NCBI GenBank assembly: GCA_015233395.1
Contig: JADFXV010000026.1
Location: 1-38,574 of the forward strand
Origin: Desulfovibrionaceae bacterium
GTDB taxonomy: Bacteria > Desulfobacterota > Desulfovibrionia > Desulfovibrionales > Desulfovibrionaceae
Reading direction: 5' to 3'
DNA: 38,574 nt
Shown here in pieces: positions 31,733 to 38,574 of this stretch. Both the position numbers and the translations under genes were made by a program. The notes beneath the pieces were generated by a model that had not been told where the DNA came from, searched no databases, and saw nothing but the letters and a program-made list of their open reading frames with translations. Numbering within the stretch: position 1 is the first letter of the stretch; each line of letters begins with the position of its first letter.

Positions 31733-32533
31733 ATGGCGTCTCCGTCTTCCTCTCCGGACAAGCCTTCGCCCGCGCGCATCAAGGGCGTTTTTTCCATGAC
31801 GAAGGACTCGTTCGTCGGCGCCGGCGCCACCCGCAGGAAGGTTTCTCAGGCGGTGCATTATTACGCCGAGGAGGACGGCGGGGGCGAGATCGCGATGCGG
31901 GCGCTCAACCCGCATTTTGTTCCTTCGGGTCCGGCCAAGCTCGTGACGCGCGAGGAGCTTTTGTCCAATTTTTTGCCCGACCCGACGCTTTACCTGCACA
32001 AGGTTCTCCCGGCCATGCGCCGGGTCGACGAGTCCGTGGAGCGGGCCGACCGCCACCGGAGCCAGGGCGAGCTTTTCACCGCCGAATTCGACTACAAAGA
32101 GGCGTTGTCGCTGGACGAGGAGCATGTCCGGGCCACGTTCGGCCTCGGTTTGACCTATCTGGAGCGCGGCGAGAACGACAATGCGGTCATCGTTTTCCAC
32201 CGGATCGTCGAGCTCGACCACGCCTTCGACACCAGCAACAAGCATCTGTTCAACGAATTCGGCATCCGGTTGCGCAAGAACAGGATGTATCCCCAGGCCT
32301 TGCGCTATTATTTCCGGATTTTCGCTAAGGTCAAAAACGACGACCATTTGCTGTACAACATTTCGCGCACCTTGTTTGAAATGAGCCGTCATTTGCCGGC
32401 GCGGCATTTTCTGTTCAAGGCCATGGCGATCGATCCCGGGCTCAAGGAGGCGGCCGCGCTCGGGCGGGCCATCGAGGCCGAGTTGGCCAAAAGCGATGCA
32501 AAGCCGAGAGGCAGGGGCCGGCGGCAGCGATGA
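31733..32533 (+). CDS. TPR protein, conserved Desulfovibrio-type
   Basis: A 266-residue protein with an N-terminal region of unknown fold (about 1-100), containing KGVFSM...GAGATRRKVSQAVHYYAEE and MRALNPHFVPSGPAKLVTREELL. From 105 come TPR-like units (SQGELFTAEFDYKEALSLDEEHVRATFGLGLTYLERGENDNA, LFNEFGIRLRKNRMYPQALRYYFRI). This layout is familiar to me from desulfovibrios as a conserved protein of unknown role; that is recollection, not a computed match. TAAGGAT lies before the ATG. It overlaps the next gene by ATGA, so it is coupled with the MshEN-like protein and may bind it. Confidence 0.85.
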   Translation: MASPSSSPDKPSPARIKGVFSMTKDSFVGAGATRRKVSQAVHYYAEEDGGGEIAMRALNPHFVPSGPAKLVTREELLSNFLPDPTLYLHKVLPAMRRVDESVERADRHRSQGELFTAEFDYKEALSLDEEHVRATFGLGLTYLERGENDNAVIVFHRIVELDHAFDTSNKHLFNEFGIRLRKNRMYPQALRYYFRIFAKVKNDDHLLYNISRTLFEMSRHLPARHFLFKAMAIDPGLKEAAALGRAIEAELAKSDAKPRGRGRRQR

Positions 32534-33399
32534 GCGTCAATTTTCTCGGCCGTTTTCTCGTTCAGGAAGGGGGCATCAGCGAATCCCAACTGGCCGAGGC
32601 CGTCGCCCTCCAGGAGCGGTGCAACCGCAGGCTGGGCGAGGTGGCGGTCTGCAAGGGGGTCTTGACCCGGGAGCAGGTCGAGCAGGTGTTTGAGGCCCAG
32701 CGGACGCTCGACGCGCCTTTCGGCGAGATTGCCGAGCGCCGGGGCTTTTTGGACCGCCGGGAGCTTGACGGCCTGTTATTCTCCCAGATGATAGGCTGCC
32801 GCCATCTGGGCGAATGCCTGCTCATGCTCGGCCACCTAAGCCGGGAGGATTTCTCCGTGCTGCTTGAGCGCTACCAGGGCGGGCAGCGCGCCTTGGCGGT
32901 CAACGTCGAATACCTTTTGGCCGGCAGCGGCGAAAACGCCCTCTTGTGCCTGGCCTGGGCGGCGGTGGAGAAGGCCTTCGCCCGGTTCGCCTCGGTCCGG
33001 CTCAAGATCGAGGCCGTGGGCGCGCCGCCCGGTTGCGGCGAATTTACGACGGGATATTGCATCGAGACGGAACTGGCCGGTCGCGGCGCGGCGCGTCTGG
33101 GTCTGGCCGCGAATTTCGCCCCGGCCGAGCCGGCCGCGGCGCTCCCGGATGCGCGGCGGACTTTGGACCATGAGGACGTCTGCCGCGTGGCGGCAAAGTA
33201 TTTTGTCGCCGGGCTTGCGGACTACGGCCTTAGTCCGGCGCCGGCCAGGGCGTGGCGCGCGGACCCGGCTCAGGCCGAACGCAGCGCCCGGGGCGGGGGC
33301 GCGCTGCTGCTCACATCGCCGCGCGGCCGCATGGGTTTGTGGCTACGCTGCTTAGACGGCGCCGGTCGCCCGTGCCGTCTGCCGGGCTGCGCCGGTTGA
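32530..33399 (+). CDS. Protein with four MshEN-like repeats and a CheX-like domain, possible c-di-GMP receptor
   Basis: The 289-residue product opens with four copies of a motif at an exact 29-residue period: LGRFL at 6, LGEVA at 35, FGEIA at 64 and LGECL at 93, each continuing as xxGxLxxxxLxxxLxxQ. In MshEN domains two such 24-residue motifs with a 5-residue spacer bind cyclic-di-GMP, so four motifs could be two tandem sites. Motif 2 (RLGEVAVCKGVLTREQVEQV) fits the consensus best; motif 1 has Phe where Arg is usual. The C-terminal part (about 125-240) loosely resembles CheX or a related fold (LDHEDVCRVAAKYFVAGLADYGL) but lacks the CheC/CheX ExxN phosphatase residues. The CheX link is weak. 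It is coupled to the TPR protein by ATGA. Confidence 0.7.
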   Translation: MSVNFLGRFLVQEGGISESQLAEAVALQERCNRRLGEVAVCKGVLTREQVEQVFEAQRTLDAPFGEIAERRGFLDRRELDGLLFSQMIGCRHLGECLLMLGHLSREDFSVLLERYQGGQRALAVNVEYLLAGSGENALLCLAWAAVEKAFARFASVRLKIEAVGAPPGCGEFTTGYCIETELAGRGAARLGLAANFAPAEPAAALPDARRTLDHEDVCRVAAKYFVAGLADYGLSPAPARAWRADPAQAERSARGGGALLLTSPRGRMGLWLRCLDGAGRPCRLPGCAG

Positions 33400-33412
33400 A
33401 GGCTTGGGTTCA

Positions 33413-34972
33413 ATGCCCCGCGATGATTTCACTTGCGTCAGCATGGAGCCTTCCTCGGCTCCGGCCGGGGCGACCATGGCCCAGGCTCTTTTTTTGGGCG
33501 GTTTTTTCACCGGACGGGCGCTGTGTTCCGGGCTTGGCCGTTGCGGCTTGTGCCGGGTGCGCTACCGGGGCCTGGCTCCGGAAGCGACCGCCACCGAGCG
33601 GCGCAAGCTCGGCCCGGACCGGTTGGGCGAAGGCTGGCGGCTGGCCTGCCAGCATCCCGTCCAGGCGGCGCAGCTGCTCGTGCCGGCCGGTTCCGGGGGA
33701 GGTTCCGGGGCGGCAGGCTCCGGGCCGCCGGCCCGGCCCATGGACGTCATGGCCGGTCTGGTTTTGGCCGTGGACGTGGGCACCACCGGCCTGGAATGGG
33801 AGGCCGCGCTCGACGGCCGGCCGGTCGCGCACGGCCGCGACCTCAATCCGCAGATGGGCGCGGGCGCCGATATCGTCTCGCGGCTGGCGTTCGCCGCCGG
33901 GGACAGGGGCTACCTGCGCGGCCTGCTTCTTGATTACCTGCGCCGGGTGATCGGCCGCCTGCCCGGCGCGCCGGAGTCGATGTGCCTGGCCGGAAATCCG
34001 GCCATGATGTATATTGCGCTCGGCCTGGACGCGCTTAGCCTGGCGCGCGCGCCGTATCGCCTGGACTTTGCGGGCGGCGCGCGGGTCAGGCTGGCCGGCG
34101 ACTTGCCCGAGGCGCTGATCGCCCCGCTTTGGGGGCCGTTTGTCGGCGGCGACGCGAGCGCCGGGCTGGTCCATCTTGCGCTTGCGCGCGGCGGCGGCGA
34201 TTATCCCTTTCTGCTGGCCGACCTGGGCACCAACGGCGAATTTCTGCTGGCCGCCGGTCCGGGCGAATTCTGGGCCGCGAGCGCCCCGCTGGGACCGGCG
34301 CTGGAAGGTTCGGGGCTGACCCACGGGGTTTTGGCCGGACCGGGCTGCGCCGTGGCCTTTGACGCCGCGCCGTCGGGCCTGGCCCCGGTCACGTTTTCCG
34401 GCGAGGACGACTGGAACGGCGGGGTTTCGGGCACGGGCTACCTGTCCTTGATCGCCACGCTCACGCGTTTCGGGATTATCGCCCGCGACGGCCGGTTCGC
34501 CGATTTGGCCGCGAGCCCGGCTCTGGCCGGACTGGCCGGCCGTTTCGGGATCGCGCCGGTCCGGGGCGCCCCGGAAGCGGGACTTGCGCTGTCGAAGATG
34601 ACCTTGTGGGCCTCGGACGTGGAGGAGGTCCTTAAGGTCAAGGCCGCCTGCAACGCGGTCTTTTCCCGCGTGCTCGCGGCGGCCGGGCTCGACCCCTGGC
34701 GGCTGGTCACGCTCGATCTGGCCGGGGCCCTGGGCTATCACGTCCGGGCGGCCGATCTGGAGGAACTCGGGTTCATCCCGCCCGGGCTGGCCCGGATCGC
34801 GGTCAAGGCGGGCAACACGGCGCTTGCCGGGGCGCTCGATCTGCTGGTCGATCCCCGGGCGCTCGAACTCGCCGCCGCGGCCGCGGCCCGCGCCCGGGTT
34901 CTCGATCTGGCGCTGGACCCCGGCTTTGAACGGGAGTATCTGGCGCGGATGGTTTTTGAATATGTCAGTTGA
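33413..34972 (+). CDS. ASKHA-domain protein with 2Fe-2S ferredoxin domain (corrinoid-activation type)
   Basis: The 519-residue product (ATG 33413) has an N-terminal plant-type 2Fe-2S domain: ALCSGLGRCGLC...WRLACQHPV supplies four cysteines. An ASKHA-type ATPase domain follows with AVDVGTTGLEW as the phosphate loop, GNPAMMYIALGL, VGGDASAGL, LLADLGTNGEFLL and GALGYHVRAADLEELGF. This is the plan of RamA and related DUF4445 proteins, which use ATP to reduce Co(II) corrinoids to Co(I) for methyltransferases. RamA proteins also carry 4Fe-4S domains; here only the 2Fe-2S is seen. No corrinoid methyltransferase is nearby, so the partner is unknown. The last codons overlap the next gene by 11 bp. A TTG nine bases earlier is an alternative start. 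Confidence 0.85.
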   Translation: MPRDDFTCVSMEPSSAPAGATMAQALFLGGFFTGRALCSGLGRCGLCRVRYRGLAPEATATERRKLGPDRLGEGWRLACQHPVQAAQLLVPAGSGGGSGAAGSGPPARPMDVMAGLVLAVDVGTTGLEWEAALDGRPVAHGRDLNPQMGAGADIVSRLAFAAGDRGYLRGLLLDYLRRVIGRLPGAPESMCLAGNPAMMYIALGLDALSLARAPYRLDFAGGARVRLAGDLPEALIAPLWGPFVGGDASAGLVHLALARGGGDYPFLLADLGTNGEFLLAAGPGEFWAASAPLGPALEGSGLTHGVLAGPGCAVAFDAAPSGLAPVTFSGEDDWNGGVSGTGYLSLIATLTRFGIIARDGRFADLAASPALAGLAGRFGIAPVRGAPEAGLALSKMTLWASDVEEVLKVKAACNAVFSRVLAAAGLDPWRLVTLDLAGALGYHVRAADLEELGFIPPGLARIAVKAGNTALAGALDLLVDPRALELAAAAAARARVLDLALDPGFEREYLARMVFEYVS

Positions 34973-36329
34973 ACGCAAGAAATCGCCCCGACCGGCCAAA
35001 CCGGCCAAGCCGGTCCGGACCGGTCCGGTCAAGCCCCGGGGCGGCGAGCGTTCCGGTTCCGAGGCCGCCCGGCAGGCCAATCAAGCCGGTCAGGCCTCTC
35101 GGGCCGGGGCTGGCCCCGCGCCTCAGGCGAGCGCGTATCCCGCCGCGCCCGAATCGCCGGGCAGGCGTCTTATCCCGGTCGAGCGTCTTTTTCCCGAGAC
35201 CGGGCCGCCTTTCCCGCAGCTCGCCGAAGAGCTCCAGGCTTACGCCGGTCTGCTTGCGGCCGCCTGCCCGCTCAAGCCCAAGCATCGCGCCCTGCTCGCC
35301 CGGGCGGTCAGGGATCTTTCCCGGGACCTGACCCGGGACCGGGGGTCGGGACTGGCCCCGAACTATTTGAGCGACAAGGCCAAGCTGGCGGCCTACGTCC
35401 GCTATTTTCTGCCCTGGAACCTGTTGCGCCTGGGCCGGCTTTTGGCCGCGCTGCCGCTTGACCCGCCGGAGGGCGCCCATATCCTGGACGCCGGGGCCGG
35501 ACCGCTGACCTTTGTCCAGGCCTTGTGGCTGGCTAGGCCCGACCTGCGCGGCCGGGCCCTGCGCTTTACCTGCGCCGACAGCGCCCCGGCCGGGATGCGC
35601 CTGGGGCTCGCGCTTTTTTCCGCCCTGGCCGGACAGACGCCCTGGGAAATCCGTTTGGTGCACGCGTCGTTTCCGCGTTGCCTGGAGGGGCCGTACGACC
35701 TGATCGCCCTGGTCAACGTCATCAACGAACAGATGCTGGGCCTTGAGCGCGGCGGCTCCCGGGGCGGCGGCCGCGACGACCTGGCCGAGACGCTGCTTGC
35801 CTCGTTGGCCCCGGCCGGCCGGCTTTTGGTGGTCGAGCCCGGGACCAGGATGTGCGGGCGCAGGATTTCCGGCCTGCGCCGGGCGCTGCTCGAAGCCGGG
35901 GGGCGCGCGCTTGCGCCGTGCACGCACCAGGACGCCTGTCCGCTCGGCCGGCCCGACGCCAAGGGCTGGTGCCATTTCAACCTGAGCGTCCGGGGGGCTC
36001 CGGCCTGGCTGGCGGCGCTGTCGGCCGAAGCCGGCCTGCCCAAGAAATCGCTGAGCCTGTCGTTTTTGCTGGCCGCCGGGCCAGACGCGCAGGCGAGCCC
36101 CGGGCCAAGCGTTGCCGGAACCTACCGGGTGGTGTCCGAGGATTTCCCCCTGCCCGGGCGCGCCCAGGCTTCGGCCGGGCGGTACGGCTGCGGCCCGGCG
36201 GGGCTCGCGTTGCTCGTCTCGCGCGAAAGAGGACTGGTCCCCGGGGACGCGGTGCGCCCGGCCGAGGGCGGGTCCGGGGCCGGTCCCTCCAAAGATCCCA
36301 AGACCGGGGCGGTGCAGATCGAGTTGTAG
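34962..36329 (+). CDS. Rsm22-like methyltransferase with cysteine cluster
   Basis: The 455-residue product begins inside the ASKHA gene (ATG 34962). Residues 1-65 are a disordered Lys/Pro/Ala tail. The SAM domain has LSDKAKLAAYVRYFLPWNLLRLGRLL and motif I DAGAGPLTF (176-184). The C-terminal part has four cysteines at 298, 320 (APCTH), 326 (ACPL) and 337 (WCHF), the typical pattern in Rsm22 and mitochondrial METTL17, where they ligate a 4Fe-4S cluster. Rsm22 proteins are associated with the small ribosomal subunit; the bacterial substrate is not known to me. Overlap with the ASKHA gene suggests coexpression; both are predicted iron-sulfur proteins. Confidence 0.85.
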   Translation: MSVERKKSPRPAKPAKPVRTGPVKPRGGERSGSEAARQANQAGQASRAGAGPAPQASAYPAAPESPGRRLIPVERLFPETGPPFPQLAEELQAYAGLLAAACPLKPKHRALLARAVRDLSRDLTRDRGSGLAPNYLSDKAKLAAYVRYFLPWNLLRLGRLLAALPLDPPEGAHILDAGAGPLTFVQALWLARPDLRGRALRFTCADSAPAGMRLGLALFSALAGQTPWEIRLVHASFPRCLEGPYDLIALVNVINEQMLGLERGGSRGGGRDDLAETLLASLAPAGRLLVVEPGTRMCGRRISGLRRALLEAGGRALAPCTHQDACPLGRPDAKGWCHFNLSVRGAPAWLAALSAEAGLPKKSLSLSFLLAAGPDAQASPGPSVAGTYRVVSEDFPLPGRAQASAGRYGCGPAGLALLVSRERGLVPGDAVRPAEGGSGAGPSKDPKTGAVQIEL

Positions 36330-36341
36330 CGCGCCCGGCCC

Positions 36342-36396
36342 GGCCACTTGACGGACCCGGAAAAAGTGTTCAATTGGCCGTGTCCGTCAAGCGGCC
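36342..36396. repeat. Imperfect 15-bp inverted repeat between the Rsm22-like gene and tolQ
   Basis: GGCCACTTGACGGAC (36342-36356) and GTCCGTCAAGCGGCC (36382-36396) pair with one mismatch, with a 25-nt loop. It starts 13 bp after the Rsm22-like stop. It lacks a T-run; the TTGACG within it has no -10 at the right distance. Confidence 0.5.
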
Positions 36397-36586
36397 TGGC
36401 CATGGGGCGCGGCCGCTCGCGCGGGGAAAATCCCGCATGCCGGAGGGAGCGAGAAAATATCGTGTTTTCGCGTTCCCGTTTATCAGTCGGGGCGGGCCAA
36501 AAGCGCGTCCCTTGGCGTATCGCCGCCGGAGCGCGGGGCGTTTTCGCTTCGCGCCGCGCCTAAGATCATTTTTCAGGACGAGGTTT

Positions 36587-37327
<741 letters not shown>

Positions 37328-37328
37328 C

Positions 37329-37763
37329 ATGGCCATCACTCCCGGCGGCGCCAAGGGATTGATGTCGGAGATCAACGTCACGCCCTTCGTGGACGTGATG
37401 CTGGTCCTGCTCATCATTTTCATGGTCACCGCGCCCATGCTCACCCAGGGTCTCGAAGTCGATCTGCCCCAGACCAGGACGGTCAGCGTCCTGCCCAAGG
37501 ACACGGAAAATCTGGTCCTGACCATCAAGCGCGACGGCTCGATCTACATCGACCAGTACCAGGTCGGGCTCGACGAGCTGACCGACCAGGTCAAGCGGCT
37601 GGTCACCGACCAGAAAAAGCTCCTGTTCCTCAAGGCCGACAAGGAAGTGGCCTACGGGGTGGTGGTGCAGGTCATGGGGCTGCTCAAGGGGGCCGGCATC
37701 GACCGTCTGGGCGTCGTGGCCGAGCAGGAACGCGACACCGGCCCGAAAGCCAAAAAGAAATAA
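37329..37763 (+). CDS. tolR: TolR/ExbD-type proton-channel subunit
   Basis: A 144-residue protein with one transmembrane helix (about 18-38) holding the essential Asp22 in [14 protein letters not shown]. The periplasmic domain (LEVDLPQTR..., [25 protein letters not shown]) is standard. It partners TolQ as the proton-transducing peg of the Tol motor. It starts one base after the tolQ stop, so both are in one operon. The C-terminus ends in a Lys run. Confidence 0.94.
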   Translation: MAITPGGAKGLMSEINVTPFVDVMLVLLIIFMVTAPMLTQGLEVDLPQTRTVSVLPKDTENLVLTIKRDGSIYIDQYQVGLDELTDQVKRLVTDQKKLLFLKADKEVAYGVVVQVMGLLKGAGIDRLGVVAEQERDTGPKAKKK

Positions 37764-37793
37764 CCGCCCGGGCCGCCCGGAAACGTACGCCGC

Positions 37794-38574
37794 ATGCGCT
37801 TTCTCAGCTGGACTTTCTCCCTGTTTTTGCACCTCACCGTGGTGCTGGCCGGCCTGTTGTGGTCCATGGGCCCGACGCTGCACGTGCGCCTGGACGTCCC
37901 GGTCTACGAGGTCGAGCTGGTCGACGTCGCCCCGGGGCCGCCGCCGGGGCCTGGCCTCAAGCCCGAGGCCAAGGCCGGCTACGAAGGCCCGGGCAGCGAC
38001 ATCCGGCTTCCCCCGGGACCGGAAATTTCCAAGCCCGCAAGCTCGCCGCAACAGCCCGTCCTGCCCGAGCAGAAAGCCGAACCGGCCAAGCCCGAGCCGC
38101 CCAAACCCGACCAAAGCGTCCAGCAGGCGGCCGAAAAAGCCGCCGCTGAAAAGGCCGCTCAGCAGGCGGCTGAAAAGGCTGCGGCGGAAAAAGCCGCCCA
38201 GGCGGCCGCCGTCCAGAAAGCGGCCGCTGAAAAGGCCGCCGCCGAGAAGTTGCTCTCCGAAAAGAAGGCCGCCGAGGAAAAGGCGCTGGCCGAAAAGAAG
38301 GCCGCCGAGGCCAGGGCGGAAAAAGCCGCCGCCGAGAAAGCCGCCGCCGACAAGGCGGCGGCCGAGAAGAGGGCGGCCGAGGACAAGGCCAAGAGCGATA
38401 AGGCCGCCCTGGCCCAGGCTCTCAAGGACGCCCAGACCAAGGCTGGCAAGCCCGGCGCGCCGGGCGCCGGGGCGGCCGACTCCACCGTGGCCCAGGAACT
38501 GGCCAAGCTCCAGAAGTCCACCGGCTTTTCCGCCGGCGGCGGCGGGGGCGGAGGCGGCGCGGGCGGCGCGGGCG
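37794..38574 (+). CDS. tolA: TolA, truncated at the window end
   Basis: Only 260 codons are present before the window ends without a stop. There is a transmembrane helix at about 7-25, a Pro-rich segment with PGPPPGPGLKPEA, then a long AEKAA-rich helix (about 110-210), as in TolA domain II, which spans the periplasm. The last residues are a glycine run. The C-terminal domain III, which contacts Pal and TolB, is missing from the window, so the family call rests on architecture and on tolQR just upstream. TonB-like proteins share the Pro-rich part, but not this long Ala/Lys/Glu helix. Confidence 0.85.
   Translation, partial: MRFLSWTFSLFLHLTVVLAGLLWSMGPTLHVRLDVPVYEVELVDVAPGPPPGPGLKPEAKAGYEGPGSDIRLPPGPEISKPASSPQQPVLPEQKAEPAKPEPPKPDQSVQQAAEKAAAEKAAQQAAEKAAAEKAAQAAAVQKAAAEKAAAEKLLSEKKAAEEKALAEKKAAEARAEKAAAEKAAADKAAAEKRAAEDKAKSDKAALAQALKDAQTKAGKPGAPGAGAADSTVAQELAKLQKSTGFSAGGGGGGGGAGGAG

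Noticed and set aside
32530-33399. Active CheX phosphatase
   Set aside because: The ExxN residues needed for catalysis are not found in the C-terminal domain, so only a fold resemblance is claimed.

Overview
The window is about 38.6 kb of GC-rich bacterial chromosome, densely packed on both strands. Gene content points to an anaerobic, sulfate-reducing-type deltaproteobacterium of the Desulfovibrionales: a flavodiiron rubredoxin:oxygen oxidoreductase that keeps all metal ligands of the Desulfovibrio gigas enzyme, indolepyruvate:ferredoxin oxidoreductase, futalosine-pathway MqnC, a class II (B12-dependent) ribonucleotide reductase, a corrinoid biosynthesis gene, a GatCA amidotransferase and a TolQRA envelope system. 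This assignment is inferred from families and style; no rRNA or tRNA is present to fix a species. I see no phage, transposase, CRISPR array or other clearly acquired island. Most of the window reads as core genome.

Layout. Positions 1-4580 hold a Tat-exported ATC-hydrolase-like protein (partial), an M23 peptidase, a large multipass membrane protein and a secreted Lys/Ser-rich TPR protein. From 4907 to 9922 runs an LpoA-like lipoprotein, gatC, gatA and cbiB. From 10140 to 14472 on the minus strand lie a DUF5671 membrane protein with a small membrane-anchored partner, then two paralogous response regulators with DUF3369 and HD-GYP domains. From 14659 to 19576 (minus) is one transcription direction: TPR protein, iorA, iorB, and a sigma54-activator-like regulator whose ATPase motifs are degenerate. 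From 19716 (plus) come roo and dsbD.

From 22958 to 25491 (minus) is a tightly overlapping set: CoA-binding protein, YkgJ-type cysteine-cluster protein, J-domain protein and YihY/BrkB membrane protein. mqnC (plus) and nrdJ (minus) converge on a cluster of three hairpins. A TPR/OGT-like glycosyltransferase follows (minus). From 31733 to 36329 (plus) are a TPR protein, a protein with four 29-residue MshEN-like repeats, an ASKHA/2Fe-2S protein and an Rsm22-like methyltransferase, coupled by overlapping or nearly abutting ends. tolQ, tolR and a partial tolA close the window.

Themes. Cyclic-di-GMP signalling is suggested by two HD-GYP phosphodiesterase-type regulators and a possible MshEN-type receptor. 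Corrinoid biology is suggested by cbiB, nrdJ and the ASKHA protein. Oxygen and redox handling is suggested by roo, dsbD and the Fe-S or cysteine-cluster proteins. The most unusual items are the regulator at 14659-16233, which lacks a recognisable GAFTGA loop and arginine fingers, the four-repeat MshEN-like protein at 32530-33399, and several intergenic structures: a repeat of about 110 bp present twice, a four-hairpin array, and 20-bp tandem repeats in the predicted nrdJ leader.
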